The position numbers and the translations under genes are program-made. DNA of 64,000 bases, taken from the NCBI GenBank assembly GCA_014896485.1, contig JADBKH010000028.1:1-64000 (forward strand), given 5' to 3'. Source of the stretch: Bacillota bacterium (GTDB lineage Bacteria; Bacillota; Bacilli; Bu12). This document shows positions 8,741 to 18,700 of the stretch, piece by piece. The stretch's first letter is position 1; the number at the start of each line of letters is the position of its first letter. A model generated the notes under the pieces. The model was not told the DNA's origin. It made no database searches and saw only the letters and a list, made by a program, of their open reading frames with translations.

Positions 8741-9634
8741 CTACGGTTTACCGTCAGCATCCTCGGTAATGATGCGCATGGCTACGTCTGCCAGAATTTG
8801 TCCAGCCGTCTGTGGCGCTACCAACCCGGGAAGACTCGGAGCCAATTGCGCATGTAACCCGAGCCGTCGAGCATAGGCAAAATCGGTCCCACCCTCGGGC
8901 TCAGAAGCGAGATCGAGCAGAAAGACATCTTTCGGCATGGCATCCAAAACGGAAGCGTCGATCACCAATGCAGGCACAGTATTGATCACCACCTGCTGAT
9001 CGCTCACCGCTTCGCGTAATGCGCCGATCGGAAGGATGCTCAACCCCATCTCACGCGCCCGCGCGAGCTTGGCACGGTTGCGGTCGGCGACGGCCACACG
9101 AGCCCCCACCTGGGCAAAAAGGCGGGCCACCGTCATACCGACACGTCCAAAGCCCACCACCAGCGTGCGGCTCGAATGTACGGTAAAGGGAGTCTCCTTC
9201 ATCACGACAGCGAGCGCGCCTTCTGCCGTCGGGATAGCATTGAGAATGGCTACTTCATCCTGATCGAGTAAACAAACCAAACGGGTAGAGGACTCGGAGC
9301 ATAGCCAGCTCAGATAAGGTCTGGCCATTCCAGTGATGACCAATGCATGGGGCTGCAGTGCTTGGAGGTGTTCGCGTGTCAACGTCAAGCGATCTTCTGC
9401 ATAGGCCGTCTTGACATGACCCTCATTGTCTGTACCTGTAATAGGCAAGATCAATACTTCGGCACCAGAGAGAGCATCTGGCGAGAATCGGCCTTTGGCG
9501 GTACCAGGCAAATCGGCTCGATCGAACCCAAAAGTAATCACGTCCGCACCTTGAGCCCGAAATTGCCGAATCATCTCAAGTTGCCGTGCATCTCCACCTA
9601 CACAAGCAATGCGCTTGCCGGTGACGAATGCCAT
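8741..9634 (-). CDS. dpaA: Dipicolinate synthase subunit A
   Basis: This is the dehydrogenase-like subunit of the enzyme that makes dipicolinic acid in the mother cell during sporulation (SpoVFA in Bacillus). The N-terminal domain has GKRIACVGGDARQLEMI, the family hallmark. The second half has an NAD-binding fold, VVGFGRVGMTVARLF. I chose ATG 9634 behind GGAGGG, giving 297 residues. The track's start 57 bases earlier would add a Cys-Gly-rich extension (SCCGGGNRR). The flavoprotein subunit dpaB normally follows but is absent here; asd comes next after only 56 bases. Confidence 0.93.
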   Translation of the reverse strand: MAFVTGKRIACVGGDARQLEMIRQFRAQGADVITFGFDRADLPGTAKGRFSPDALSGAEVLILPITGTDNEGHVKTAYAEDRLTLTREHLQALQPHALVITGMARPYLSWLCSESSTRLVCLLDQDEVAILNAIPTAEGALAVVMKETPFTVHSSRTLVVGFGRVGMTVARLFAQVGARVAVADRNRAKLARAREMGLSILPIGALREAVSDQQVVINTVPALVIDASVLDAMPKDVFLLDLASEPEGGTDFAYARRLGLHAQLAPSLPGLVAPQTAGQILADVAMRIITEDADGKP

Positions 9635-9740
9635 CCGTCGGTTCCCTCCTCCGCAGCAGGATCCACCTGTTTCTTGCTGCTCTTCACTCATCCCCTGTGG
9701 TCAATACCCTCAAGGTGTGCTCCTCTTGACGTACTCCGCT

Positions 9741-9974
9741 TTATTGAAGCGAAGGATCGACGAGGACCGTGTCAGGGCCAACTTTGCGGATGGCGTTCCA
9801 CGACAGTCGAAGGTTTCCTCGTTCCCCGACGCCAGGATTTCGTTGGGAAAACTCTAAGCCAAGGATTTTTCCCGTCGTTTCATCGAGCAGGATTTCAGCT
9901 GAACGAAATGTGCCCAATCGCCGTCCCGTTGTGATGTCGACGATCTCCTTTCGGGCCAACTCAGACCATCGCAT
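9741..9974 (-). CDS. ymxH: YlmC/YmxH family PRC-barrel sporulation protein
   Basis: A small PRC-barrel protein of 77 residues. Family features are the start MRWSELARKEIVDI and the following GRRLG, SAEILLD and GLEF segments. In Bacillus the same gene stands just upstream of spoVFA (dpaA), as here. Its role is not established beyond association with sporulation loci. I chose ATG 9974, six bases after GAGGTG, over the GTG nine bases upstream. Confidence 0.88.
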   Translation of the reverse strand: MRWSELARKEIVDITTGRRLGTFRSAEILLDETTGKILGLEFSQRNPGVGERGNLRLSWNAIRKVGPDTVLVDPSLQ

Positions 9975-9985
9975 CGCACTCACCT

Positions 9986-10438
9986 CTATTTTCCGGTATG
10001 TCCGAAACCACCCCTGCCCCGAACCGTTTGCATCTTGGAAAACTGTTCCAACGATACCTCTTCAAATGCCAAAGCCGGAACAGCAGCAAAGACGAGCTGA
10101 GCGATACGCATCCCGCTGACGATGTGGTAGCACTCTTCTCCTAGGTTGATGAGCACAACTCCAATTTCTCCCCGATAATCACTGTCGATCGTGCCGGGCG
10201 CATTGAGTACCGTAATGCCATGGGCATCGGCGAGGCCACTGCGCGGACGAACCTGCGCTTCGTATCCCGAGGCCACTGCAATGGCAATCCCTGTACCAAT
10301 GCGCGCGCGTTGCCCGGGATGCAAAAGGATTTCGTCATCAATTGCGGCAAACAGATCAAAGCCACTGGCGCCCGCACTCATCTGCTGGGGAAGAAGTGCG
10401 TCTGTCCGCAGACGTGTCAGGTAGACGTATGGGAGCAT
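9986..10438 (-). CDS. dut: Deoxyuridine 5'-triphosphate nucleotidohydrolase
   Basis: It hydrolyses dUTP to dUMP, keeping uracil out of DNA. All trimeric dUTPase motifs are present: ASGFDLFA, RPRSGLA, NAPGTIDSDYRGEI, RIAQLVF and the C-terminal RGRGGFGHTG arm. Length is 150 residues. The ATG at 10438 shares its A with the mlpA stop (TGATG). The overlapping GTG at 10441 is an equally possible start. Confidence 0.95.
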   Translation of the reverse strand: MLPYVYLTRLRTDALLPQQMSAGASGFDLFAAIDDEILLHPGQRARIGTGIAIAVASGYEAQVRPRSGLADAHGITVLNAPGTIDSDYRGEIGVVLINLGEECYHIVSGMRIAQLVFAAVPALAFEEVSLEQFSKMQTVRGRGGFGHTGK

Positions 10439-11673
10439 CACACAATCTCCAGCTTTTGGGGAAACTGATCAGGAGGAATCGGGCCAATAGCAGCAACACC
10501 CAGCCCTGCTCCGACCATCCAGGTATAGACGTCCATGAGATTGTCGCTTGTGACAGCATCGATCTTCGCTTGTACTTCTGAAATGGGCACCACACGTCCT
10601 TGCGTCATCAGATCACGGGCCAACTTGGACATACGGCTACCGGTGGATTCCAAGCCCAACAACAGCGTTCCCTTTAAATGTCCTTTGGCGTTCTCGAGTT
10701 CTTCACGATCGGGGCCTTCCCGCAAGAGTGTTTCAAGCGTTTGGCGAACTGCCTCTAGCGCTTCTTGGGTGCGTATCGGACTTGTTCCGAGGTAGATCTG
10801 CGTCAAACCAACATCACGATATTCGGACGCTGAAGAATAGACCGAGTAGGCCAGCCCATACTTTTCTCTGACCGTTTGGAAAAGGCGTGAACTCTGGCTG
10901 CCTCCCAACAATGTATTCAGCACCGCAAGGGCATAGTTCCGATCGTCGTCAGCGGCAAAACCTCTTCCAGTAAAACAGAGATGTTCCTGCTCTGTCTCCT
11001 TCTCAGAAATTCGACGATTGGCAACAAAGACAGGGGGGGGATCCTGTTCTTGACTAGGGTCGCTGGGTAGGCTCTCAAAAAGGCCTTCTAGACGTTCTAT
11101 CAACCCTCTTTCCGTCACGTTACCAGCTACGGCAACAATCATCCGGTTCGCATGGTAACGACGGGCAATGTAACCGATCAAGGAAGCTCGCGTCGCTGCA
11201 CTCACCGATGCATGGGACCCCAAGATGTCCAGTGCCAAAGGATGATCTCCAAAAACCGAAGCGGTACCTTCGTCGAGCACCATTTCATCGGGGGCATCCT
11301 CATACATGTTGATCTCTTCTTGGACAACTTGCTTTTCACGCTGCAGTTCCTCTTCGGGGAAAGTGGCATAAAAAAACATCTCAGTGAGGAGATCGATGGC
11401 GCGGGAAAGATCTTCATCAAGGGTACGTGCGTAGTAACACGTGTATTCTTTCGTCGTAAAAGCATTGACTTGAGCACCCATCGCATCGAAAAGCTTGGCA
11501 AGCTCCACAGCTGAATGAGATTCTGTCCCCTTAAAAAACATGTGCTCCAAAAGATGACTGACACCGCGTTCGTACGCTCTTTCGTCCCGCGATCCGGTAC
11601 CAACCCAAATTCCCGTACTTACTGAACGCAAGCTGTTCATCGGTTCGATCGCCAGGGTGAGGCCATTGTGCAA
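10438..11673 (-). CDS. mlpA: M16-family zinc peptidase (MlpA/YmxG)
   Basis: A processing-peptidase-like M16 metalloprotease of 411 residues. The inverted zinc motif is HLLEH at residues 40-44, in SHLLEHMFFKGT, and the second half carries the usual GGSQSSRLFQ segment. The TTG start at 11673 has GGAGG seven bases upstream. In Bacillus it follows pnpA and ylxY; here it follows the rpsO terminator directly. It overlaps dut by one base. Its physiological substrate is not known from sequence. Confidence 0.92.
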   Translation of the reverse strand: MHNGLTLAIEPMNSLRSVSTGIWVGTGSRDERAYERGVSHLLEHMFFKGTESHSAVELAKLFDAMGAQVNAFTTKEYTCYYARTLDEDLSRAIDLLTEMFFYATFPEEELQREKQVVQEEINMYEDAPDEMVLDEGTASVFGDHPLALDILGSHASVSAATRASLIGYIARRYHANRMIVAVAGNVTERGLIERLEGLFESLPSDPSQEQDPPPVFVANRRISEKETEQEHLCFTGRGFAADDDRNYALAVLNTLLGGSQSSRLFQTVREKYGLAYSVYSSASEYRDVGLTQIYLGTSPIRTQEALEAVRQTLETLLREGPDREELENAKGHLKGTLLLGLESTGSRMSKLARDLMTQGRVVPISEVQAKIDAVTSDNLMDVYTWMVGAGLGVAAIGPIPPDQFPQKLEIV

Positions 11674-11729
11674 ACGGCGTACCTCCGTCTTCGTACCCTC
11701 CTTTGCGGATTACGTGTAAGATTCCGTGC

Positions 11730-11776
11730 AAAAGGCTCTTCGTCCGAAGAGATCTGCTCCTATGGGCGAAGAGCCT
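11730..11776 (-). terminator. Rho-independent terminator after rpsO
   Basis: On the minus strand AGGCTCTTCG pairs with CGAAGAGCCT across a 24-base loop and is followed by TTTT. It closes the rpsO transcript in front of mlpA, where pnp would begin in Bacillus. Confidence 0.8.
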
Positions 11777-11810
11777 CACGCACGCATCGATACAGTTGCC
11801 GCACCAACTT

Positions 11811-12080
11811 CTAACGGCGGAGCCCCAAACGGCTGATTAGCGTCCGGTAACGTTCGACATCTTCGTCCCGCAGATAGTTCAGCAACCGTCGACGCTGTCC
11901 GACCATTTTCAGCAATCCCCGACGTGAGTGTACATCGTGTTTATGTTTGCGCAAATGTTCGTTTAATTGAATAATACGTTCGGTCAAAAGAGCGACTTGC
12001 ACTTCAGGAGAACCTGTGTCCCCTTCGTGCAACTGATAATCCCGAATGATCTCCTGCTTTTTTTCAGGTGTCAACGCCAA
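11811..12080 (-). CDS. rpsO: 30S ribosomal protein S15
   Basis: A primary rRNA-binding protein of the small-subunit platform. It is 89 residues, exactly the family length, and contains [32 protein letters not shown] and the C-terminus ISRLGLRR. The start is a TTG at 12080 (MALTPEKK) with GGAGGTG six bases upstream; the track's longer form adds 18 residues the family lacks. A TTG start is unusual for a highly expressed ribosomal protein. It is followed by a strong terminator. Confidence 0.97.
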   Translation of the reverse strand: MALTPEKKQEIIRDYQLHEGDTGSPEVQVALLTERIIQLNEHLRKHKHDVHSRRGLLKMVGQRRRLLNYLRDEDVERYRTLISRLGLRR

Positions 12081-12186
12081 AATATACACCTCCATCAAGT
12101 CACCACACGCCCAGTGAAGGCCGGTGCATTCCAACCACTGCGCGTGGGTCTATGCTCGTTATGGTAACATAGCAAAACGGATTCGG

Positions 12187-13131
12187 CTAGTTGTTCAGAC
12201 GAGCAAGATAGGCGCGCGCCTCTGCCTCATCTGCACGCATTTGGGCAATCAACGCTTCGGCATTGGCAAAAGCTTGCTCAGGTCGTAGCATATGCCGCAA
12301 GGAGATGGAAAGGCGCCTGCCGTACAGATCTCCCTCATAATCGAGGATATAAACTTCCAAGGTACGGCCAGCATCGGCATAGAATGTCGGACGCGTGCCG
12401 ATGCTGGCCAGCCCCCATCGCTTCAAGGAAGAAGACGCTTCATCGAAGTTTACTTCAGCAACGTAGACCCCATTGGCCGGCAGAAGCTGTTCAGGGCTGA
12501 CGGCAAGATTTGCAGTGGGAAAACCCAGTGCATGACCGCGCCCGTCCCCTCGCACCACTTCCCCACCCATCACGTACTCATGGCCAAGTAACTGCAGCGC
12601 CTCTTCCACCTTACCCTGTTCAAGGCAAGAACGAATGCGGCTGGAAGAGACAATTTCCCCTTCACTTCGTACGGGGGGAACAATGTGGGTCTTAAACCCC
12701 AGACGCTTACCCAATTGCTCAAGATCCTCCGGACGTCCCCGACCGCCAGCACCAAAGGTGTAGTTATAACCGACAACTACCGCTTTGGCGTGCAATCTTT
12801 TTGCGAGAAGCTCTTCCGCAAATACTTCGGGCGCCAATCCTGCGAATGCCTTCGTAAAGGTTGCTATCACGACCTGCTGCGCCCCAAAACGATGTAAAAG
12901 GGAGACGCGCTGCTCGAGGGTTGTCAGCAGTTGTGGAGACTGGCCGGGAGCCAGCACTTGCCGCGGATGTGGATCAAACGTCAGTGCGATGGGTAGAAGA
13001 TGCCCGGCTTGCGCCTCTCTCCGCATCTCTGCAAGTACGGCCTGATGGCCAAGGTGCACCCCGTCAAACGTCCCCAAAGCTACCGCTACCTCATCGGTTG
13101 TCTCCCACGCCTCTAAACGAATATCTGACAT
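12187..13131 (-). CDS. ribF: Bifunctional riboflavin kinase/FAD synthetase
   Basis: It converts riboflavin to FMN and FMN to FAD. The N-terminal nucleotidyltransferase domain has GTFDGVHLGHQ and TFDPHP. The C-terminal kinase domain has GRGHALGFPTANL and NGVYVAEV. Length is 314 residues. The ATG at 13131 follows GGGAG; the track start is 57 bases too early and would cut into truB. It sits between truB and rpsO as in Bacillus. Confidence 0.95.
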   Translation of the reverse strand: MSDIRLEAWETTDEVAVALGTFDGVHLGHQAVLAEMRREAQAGHLLPIALTFDPHPRQVLAPGQSPQLLTTLEQRVSLLHRFGAQQVVIATFTKAFAGLAPEVFAEELLAKRLHAKAVVVGYNYTFGAGGRGRPEDLEQLGKRLGFKTHIVPPVRSEGEIVSSSRIRSCLEQGKVEEALQLLGHEYVMGGEVVRGDGRGHALGFPTANLAVSPEQLLPANGVYVAEVNFDEASSSLKRWGLASIGTRPTFYADAGRTLEVYILDYEGDLYGRRLSISLRHMLRPEQAFANAEALIAQMRADEAEARAYLARLNN

Positions 13132-13156
13132 GCGCCTCTCCCTTCTCCCAAGAAGC

Positions 13157-14035
13157 TCACTGGAAAACGGCAACGGGCCGCCAACCACACGTTTGCCGGC
13201 GATAGATGGCTAAAAGCTCATCGCCGTCCATCACACGACACAACGTTCCGGGATCTGCCGGGCTTCCCTGAAATGAGCCTCCATGCTCCACCTGTCGTCG
13301 CTCTTGGGGAGAAAGTGTCTGTACCATCAGGTGAGAGACCGCTTTCCACGGCTGTTGGAGGTAGTGCATGCGCTCTTGTGGCGTTAGTGCGCGCAACAGT
13401 TCCAGCGGGACTGCCTCCTCCTGCGTAAAAGGCCCGGCCTGCGTACGCCGCAGGGCATAAAGCATGGCCAATCCACCCAACTTTTTCCCAAGTGAAGTCG
13501 CCAAAGATCGTACATAGGTACCGGAAGAGACTTCAAAGCGGACAAGGGCCCGTGGATACGCCCCAGCTTTAAAGGCGAGCAATCTGGCCTGAAAAACGAC
13601 AATATGACGCGGTGGCAGTGAAAACGCTTCTCCATGGCGGGCTCGCTCATACGCACGTTTACCGCCGACATGTACTGCCGAGAAGGCAGGAGGATGTTGC
13701 AACTGTGCGCCTTGCATCGCGTTCAGTGCATCCACCACTTGTTGCGGGTCTAGGTTGGACATTGCTTGATATTGTCGCTTCGTCCCTTGACTATCTCCGC
13801 TTTCCGAAGCAACGCCGAAGCGTATCCAGGCTTCATAGGTCTTGTGCCATTCGTTGGTAAACTGCATCAAACGGCAGCTATTACCCAACGCCACAGGAAG
13901 GACACCAGATGCGGCAGGATCCAACGTCCCCATATGGCCGGCGTGTCGCTCCCGAAAGAGTTTGGAAACCTCGGTGACCACGCGACGAGAAGTCCACCCG
14001 AGTGGTTTGTCGACAATGACGAAACCATTGACCAC
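13157..14035 (-). CDS. truB: tRNA pseudouridine(55) synthase
   Basis: It makes pseudouridine 55 in the T-loop of tRNAs. The catalytic aspartate is in GHMGTLDPAASGVLPV (about residue 39), and HPPAFSAVHVGGKRAYE and RFEVSSGTYVRSLA are family motifs. Length is 292 residues. I chose GTG 14035 (MVNGFVIVDKP) with AAGGTG upstream, which matches homologues better than the track start nine bases earlier. It follows nrnA closely. Confidence 0.95.
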   Translation of the reverse strand: MVNGFVIVDKPLGWTSRRVVTEVSKLFRERHAGHMGTLDPAASGVLPVALGNSCRLMQFTNEWHKTYEAWIRFGVASESGDSQGTKRQYQAMSNLDPQQVVDALNAMQGAQLQHPPAFSAVHVGGKRAYERARHGEAFSLPPRHIVVFQARLLAFKAGAYPRALVRFEVSSGTYVRSLATSLGKKLGGLAMLYALRRTQAGPFTQEEAVPLELLRALTPQERMHYLQQPWKAVSHLMVQTLSPQERRQVEHGGSFQGSPADPGTLCRVMDGDELLAIYRRQTCGWRPVAVFQ

Positions 14036-14040
14036 AAATT

Positions 14041-15045
14041 TCACCTTGCTTTTTCTGCAAACGTCTCTGCCACCTTGTTCCGCACGGCAGAGAGAACGGG
14101 CTGGATTGCCTCTGAAAGTGGTAGGGCCAAGGTGGCGCCTGCAGCACGCGCATGGCCTCCCCCACCAAAGGATGCGGCAATCTCAGCGACATTGACCCAT
14201 TTGCGAGAACGTAGGCTGATCTTGACTTCATTGCTCCCCACTTCTCGAAAGAGCAAGCCCACCTCTACTCCCTCAATGCCGCGGGCGTAATTGACCAATC
14301 CCTCGACATCATCCTGGGAAGCACCGCATGCAGAGAGCATTTCGAAGGGGATAGCCACCCAAGCCATTTTGGACTCCAATTCAACCTGCATCGCATCGAA
14401 AGCACGGCGCATCAGCTGAAACTGCGGCAATGTATAGGTATCGAAGAGACGGTCACTGACCACGTCAGGCTCTACCCCGTTCTCCAACAAATCCGCAGCC
14501 TGCCGCATGGTTTGTGGCGTCGTATTGCTATAATGAAACGAGCCTGTATCCACTGAAATGCCCGTAAAGAGAGCAGTAGCTACTCCACGCTCATAAGGAA
14601 GGCCACCTTCCTTTAACAGCTCAGCCACCATTTCACTGGTGGCTGCTGCTTGGGGGCGCACCCAATTGATCGTCCCGAATTGTGTGTTGGTCTCATGATG
14701 GTCGATGTTGATCAGCATGCCGGGTCGATAGAGGGACGCTACCTTACCGATACGCGCCCAATCCCCACAATCTACTGTCACCAGTCGTGTAAACGATTGC
14801 GTGGCAAGTTGATCGGGGGTATGAAAAGCGTCAATCCCCTCCAAGAAATCGTAGCGTGAAGGAATGGGACTCTCGCAACAGAGCACCGCTTCTTTTCCCC
14901 ATTTGCGCAAGGCATAGGCCACACCCAAAGCAGCGCCGATTCCATCGCCATCCGGATTGACGTGCGTGGCGATCAACGTCGGCTCTCCAGCTTGCAAAGT
15001 CGAAAGAACCGCCTTCAACGCCTCTTCATCCGTCCTCTGATTCAC
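14041..15045 (-). CDS. nrnA: DHH/DHHA1 phosphoesterase NrnA (oligoribonuclease/pAp phosphatase)
   Basis: It degrades nanoRNAs and dephosphorylates pAp; some family members also degrade c-di-AMP or pApA. The metal-binding motifs are HVNPDGDGIGAALG, VDCGDW and NIDHHETNTQFG. SVDTGSFHYSNTT follows, and FGGGGHARAAG is the DHHA1 motif. Length is 334 residues. The GTG start overlaps the rbfA stop in a GTGA junction. The location between rbfA and truB matches the Bacillus ytqI/nrnA-type arrangement seen in many Bacillota. Confidence 0.93.
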   Translation of the reverse strand: MNQRTDEEALKAVLSTLQAGEPTLIATHVNPDGDGIGAALGVAYALRKWGKEAVLCCESPIPSRYDFLEGIDAFHTPDQLATQSFTRLVTVDCGDWARIGKVASLYRPGMLINIDHHETNTQFGTINWVRPQAAATSEMVAELLKEGGLPYERGVATALFTGISVDTGSFHYSNTTPQTMRQAADLLENGVEPDVVSDRLFDTYTLPQFQLMRRAFDAMQVELESKMAWVAIPFEMLSACGASQDDVEGLVNYARGIEGVEVGLLFREVGSNEVKISLRSRKWVNVAEIAASFGGGGHARAAGATLALPLSEAIQPVLSAVRNKVAETFAEKAR

Positions 15046-15428
15046 GTGTCACCTGCTCTCCAGAGGCCTGGATCGCCCGACTTTGTCTCCTTTTCGGCAA
15101 TGCTTCGCATGACAGCGTCCATGTGAGCGCCATAGGCCATCGACTCGTCGCGTGTAAAGAGAATAGCCGGTGTCCTCCTCAACCGTACTCGATGTCCAAT
15201 CTCGGTACGGACAAAGCCTGCCGCGTTCTCTAAGACCTCCAGTGTAGCTTGTTCCTCTTCTGGGGTTCCCAAAACGCTGACATAGATGCGTGCCTGCTGT
15301 AAATCAGGGGTTACCTTCACTCCCGTAACGCTGACAAACCCAAGTCGCGGATCTTTCATGTGACGCAGAATATCTGCGCTCTCCCTTTTGATTTCTTCTT
15401 CGACGCGCAACAGGCGATTGGAAGCCAC
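15042..15428 (-). CDS. rbfA: 30S ribosome-binding factor A
   Basis: A KH-fold factor needed for late 30S maturation and cold adaptation. The N-terminus MASNRLLRVEEEIKRE, then DPRLGFVSVTGVKVT and YVSVLG, match the family. Length is 128 residues, slightly longer than usual through a short C-terminal tail. The GTG start follows AAGGTG. It overlaps nrnA by four bases. The gap to infB is only 24 bases, so the small ylxP gene found between them in Bacillus is absent. Confidence 0.95.
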   Translation of the reverse strand: MASNRLLRVEEEIKRESADILRHMKDPRLGFVSVTGVKVTPDLQQARIYVSVLGTPEEEQATLEVLENAAGFVRTEIGHRVRLRRTPAILFTRDESMAYGAHMDAVMRSIAEKETKSGDPGLWRAGDT

Positions 15429-15452
15429 AAAATCACCTTCAACTCCTTGACG

Positions 15453-18041
15453 TTAGGCACTTTCCGCCGCGCGCATCTCGTACGCCTCAATAATATCTCC
15501 CTGCTTAACATCGTTGAAGCGCTCGAGCAAGATACCACATTCATATCCAGAAGCAACTTCCCGCACGTCATCTTTAAAGCGCCGCAAAGAAGCGATGTTG
15601 CCGTCATAGACGACCACTCCGTCGCGGATCACGCGGGCCTTTGCATTACGCTCTATCTTTCCATCGACAACCAGACAGCCTGCAATCGTTCCCGCTTTGC
15701 TGGAATGGAAAATCGTCCGCACCTCTGCACGCCCAAGTGCGAGCTCGCTATATACAGGCTCCAACAGGCCTCTCAATGCCGATTCGACTTCGGCCACGGC
15801 TTCGTAGATGACGCGATAGAGCCGCACGTCCACTTTTTGCTCTTCTGCGATCCGTGCTGTATTGGGGTCAGGACGCACATTGAACCCGATGATCACCGCG
15901 TTTGAAGCTGCGGCCAGCAAGACGTCCGACTCGTTGATCGCACCGACAGCAGCATGTACGATATTGACTTTCGCACCTTCAACATCGATCTTCTCCAACG
16001 CTTGGCGCAATGCCTCTACGGATCCTTGCACATCGCTTTTAAGCACGATATTCAGCTGCTTGACCTGGCCTTCTTGCATCTGACGGTAAAGATCTTGCAA
16101 GGAAACATGAGGCGATCGGGTAATTTCTGCTTCATGCTGTCGTTGAGATCGGTACTCAGCAACCATCCGAGCGCGGTGCTCGTCTTCGTAGACGCGGAAG
16201 ATGTCTCCAGGCTCAGGTACAGAAGAGAGTCCAGTCACCACCACAGGCGTCGAAGGAGGGGCTTCTTTGAGCCGGCGGCCCCGTTCATCCAGCATGGCCC
16301 GCACACGTCCCCAGCTGGCACCAGCGACAAGCACGTCCCCGACGTGTAGAGTCCCTTCTTTAATCAGGCAGGTTGCCACCGGTCCACGCGTCTTATCAAG
16401 CTCTGCCTCAATGATCGTCCCTTTCGCTGGTTTGTTAGGATTTGCCTTCAGCTCATGAAGATCAGCGACCAACAAGATCATTTCCAGTAGATCGTCAATC
16501 CCTTCCTTGCGCAAAGCAGAAACGGGGACAAAGACGGTATCCCCACCCCACTCCTCGGGCACGAGACCATGTTCAGCCAACTGCTGCTTTACCCGATCCG
16601 GATTGGCACCCGGCTTATCGATTTTGTTGATCGCGACGATAATCGGAACTTTGGCAGACTGGGCATGGTGAATAGCTTCGATGGTTTGTGGCATGACACC
16701 ATCGTCCGCCGCAACCACCAACACGGCAATGTCGGTTACTTCAGCGCCCCGGGCCCGCATACTGGTAAACGCCTCATGCCCGGGCGTATCCAAAAAGGTG
16801 ATTTTGCGCCCGTTGATCTCTACCTGATAGGCACCAATCCGCTGCGTGATCCCTCCTGCCTCTTGCTGTGCAACGTGAGAGGATCGGATGGCATCCAACA
16901 ACGTCGTTTTGCCGTGATCCACATGGCCCATGATGGTAACGGCAGGAGGCCGCGAAACCAAATCTTCGGGACGATCAGGCTCCTCTTCGGGTTCTTGCTC
17001 GAGCAGCGTCTCTTGGCTGATCCGTTCGCTTACAGTGACGCCAAAACTGTCTGCCACCAAGCGAGTGGCATCAATGTCAAGTTCATCATTGAGCGTCGCC
17101 ATTACGCCCAATCCCATCAATTTGGAGATGACTTGCGCAGGGGTGCGGTGCAACAGGCGCGCCAGCTCTGCAACTGTAATTGGTGGCTCGACACGAATCT
17201 GCTTTGGAGGTGCTGTAACCGGTGCCGAAGCGTGCTGGGCGTGTCGGCTTTTCTTGTTCCGGCGGTTGCCCCCTTTTCCCCCCCGCACAGCCTCTTCCTC
17301 ATCGATCAGCGACGTCAAATCATGACGTCGTCCGGGCACTGCATCATTGCGATGGTGCACTCCCCGATCGTTGCGTCGATGAGGAGGAGACACAGCTGGG
17401 CGCGTTGTTGAACGGGTCTCTGCAAGGGTACTGGCCGTCACATGGGGTGCGCTCTCATGGGGCCTTTCTGCAGGCTGCGGACGCTCTGTCCGTCTGGAGG
17501 CCGAGACAGCAGAATTCCCTTTGGAAGCAGCGGCAGGCCGTTGCCCGGCGCGCTCTTGTTGCGAAGCTCCCGATCGCACCTCGCGTGTCGTTCCCCTACC
17601 CTGCTCCTCGTAACCTTGTGCGGAATGTTTTGGGCGCGTGGGGGCCCTCCTCTCAGCAGCGGCATTGGTGTGTTCTTGCTGCTGTGCAGGTGAGCCGGAC
17701 TGCCGTACAGCTTGAACTGGAGTGGGCGAAGCAGTTTTTTGTGCTGCCTGCTCGGTTGGTTGAAGGACTTTTTCTTTTTCTTCCTGTTGTGCTTCTTCTG
17801 CCCCGGAGCGAGCAACTTCAGGTTTTGCCGGCGCTTCCTGCTCTCCTTGATTGGTGAGTAATTGCTGCGCAGCTTTGGTACGTACATCGGCAAAAAACTG
17901 CTCAATCGCAGCAATGTGCTCCGGCTCTAGTGTGCTCATGTGGTTGGCAACCGGCAGGTTGAGTCGCTTCATAATGGTGATGATCTCTTTGCTCGACATA
18001 TTGAGCTGTTTGGCGTACTCATAGACGCGCAGTTTACTCAC
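15453..18041 (-). CDS. infB: Translation initiation factor IF-2
   Basis: The GTPase that places initiator tRNA on the 30S and promotes subunit joining. The N-terminal IF2_N motif ([16 protein letters not shown]) is followed by a long low-complexity linker rich in Ala, Gln, Arg and Glu. A second IF2_N-like region precedes the G domain with [21 protein letters not shown] and [11 protein letters not shown]. Domains II-IV complete 862 residues. The GTG start forms a GTGA overlap with the ylxQ stop. Confidence 0.97.
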   Translation of the reverse strand: MSKLRVYEYAKQLNMSSKEIITIMKRLNLPVANHMSTLEPEHIAAIEQFFADVRTKAAQQLLTNQGEQEAPAKPEVARSGAEEAQQEEKEKVLQPTEQAAQKTASPTPVQAVRQSGSPAQQQEHTNAAAERRAPTRPKHSAQGYEEQGRGTTREVRSGASQQERAGQRPAAASKGNSAVSASRRTERPQPAERPHESAPHVTASTLAETRSTTRPAVSPPHRRNDRGVHHRNDAVPGRRHDLTSLIDEEEAVRGGKGGNRRNKKSRHAQHASAPVTAPPKQIRVEPPITVAELARLLHRTPAQVISKLMGLGVMATLNDELDIDATRLVADSFGVTVSERISQETLLEQEPEEEPDRPEDLVSRPPAVTIMGHVDHGKTTLLDAIRSSHVAQQEAGGITQRIGAYQVEINGRKITFLDTPGHEAFTSMRARGAEVTDIAVLVVAADDGVMPQTIEAIHHAQSAKVPIIVAINKIDKPGANPDRVKQQLAEHGLVPEEWGGDTVFVPVSALRKEGIDDLLEMILLVADLHELKANPNKPAKGTIIEAELDKTRGPVATCLIKEGTLHVGDVLVAGASWGRVRAMLDERGRRLKEAPPSTPVVVTGLSSVPEPGDIFRVYEDEHRARMVAEYRSQRQHEAEITRSPHVSLQDLYRQMQEGQVKQLNIVLKSDVQGSVEALRQALEKIDVEGAKVNIVHAAVGAINESDVLLAAASNAVIIGFNVRPDPNTARIAEEQKVDVRLYRVIYEAVAEVESALRGLLEPVYSELALGRAEVRTIFHSSKAGTIAGCLVVDGKIERNAKARVIRDGVVVYDGNIASLRRFKDDVREVASGYECGILLERFNDVKQGDIIEAYEMRAAESA

Positions 18042-18361
18042 GCATTCCCACCCCCGAATCTGGCCATCAGCAATTCTTTCAATTCATTGGCGAGATTCTC
18101 TTCGGTAATCGCCACACACATGCGCCGGTCCTTGCCGACCGAAGCACCCAACACGTCTCCTTCCGGCCCCTCAACGCAATCGACATCATAACTACGACAC
18201 TTGTCCGTCACCTGTTTACGCAGATTCAAGCCAGAGTCCTGTGCCAAGATCACCAATCGCGCTTTGCCACTGCGAACGGCTTCAATCGTTGCTTCTGTTC
18301 CCGATACGACGCGTCCGGCACTCATTGCCAAGCCTAGTAGTCCCGTAATGTCTTTACTCAT
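18038..18361 (-). CDS. ylxQ: L7Ae-family ribosomal protein-like YlxQ
   Basis: A 107-residue RNA-binding protein of the L7Ae/L30e family, which recognises kink-turn RNA. Characteristic are [32 protein letters not shown] and the end of the fold. It overlaps both neighbours by four bases (ATGA with ylxR, GTGA with infB), which suggests tight translational coupling in the rimP-nusA-ylxR-ylxQ-infB operon. Confidence 0.9.
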   Translation of the reverse strand: MSKDITGLLGLAMSAGRVVSGTEATIEAVRSGKARLVILAQDSGLNLRKQVTDKCRSYDVDCVEGPEGDVLGASVGKDRRMCVAITEENLANELKELLMARFGGGNA

Positions 18362-18684
18362 GATTTCTTCAATGTACCTCCTCGCAATACGGTCATTTCA
18401 AACTCTCTTCGATCGATACTTGCTGCAATCCGTTGATAGATCTCTTCAGGGAGTGCACTATCCAATGCACGTTCCAACGCACGGCTTTTGCGCGCCTGCT
18501 GAAGACAGCGTTGGTCGATGCACAAATAGGCACCCCGACCGTTACGCTTGCCAGTCAAGTCGATATCGACTTCACCTTCTGGCGTCCGCACGATGCGCAG
18601 GAGTGCGCGCTTCGCTTTCATCTGTTGGCAGCCTACACATTTGCGTTCCGGTATCTTTCGCACAGGTGGTGCCTTTTTGGCCAT
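18358..18684 (-). CDS. ylxR: YlxR family RNA-binding protein
   Basis: A small basic protein of the DUF448 family, linked in Bacillus to RNase P and to global gene control. The motif RKCVGCQQMKAKRALLRIVR and KRNGRGAYLC are diagnostic. The ATG at 18684 directly follows GGAGGAAGTCG and gives 108 residues; the track start adds 28 spurious residues. It is coupled to ylxQ by a 4-base overlap. Confidence 0.93.
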   Translation of the reverse strand: MAKKAPPVRKIPERKCVGCQQMKAKRALLRIVRTPEGEVDIDLTGKRNGRGAYLCIDQRCLQQARKSRALERALDSALPEEIYQRIAASIDRREFEMTVLRGGTLKKS

Positions 18685-18700
18685 CGACTTCCTCCGTCGC

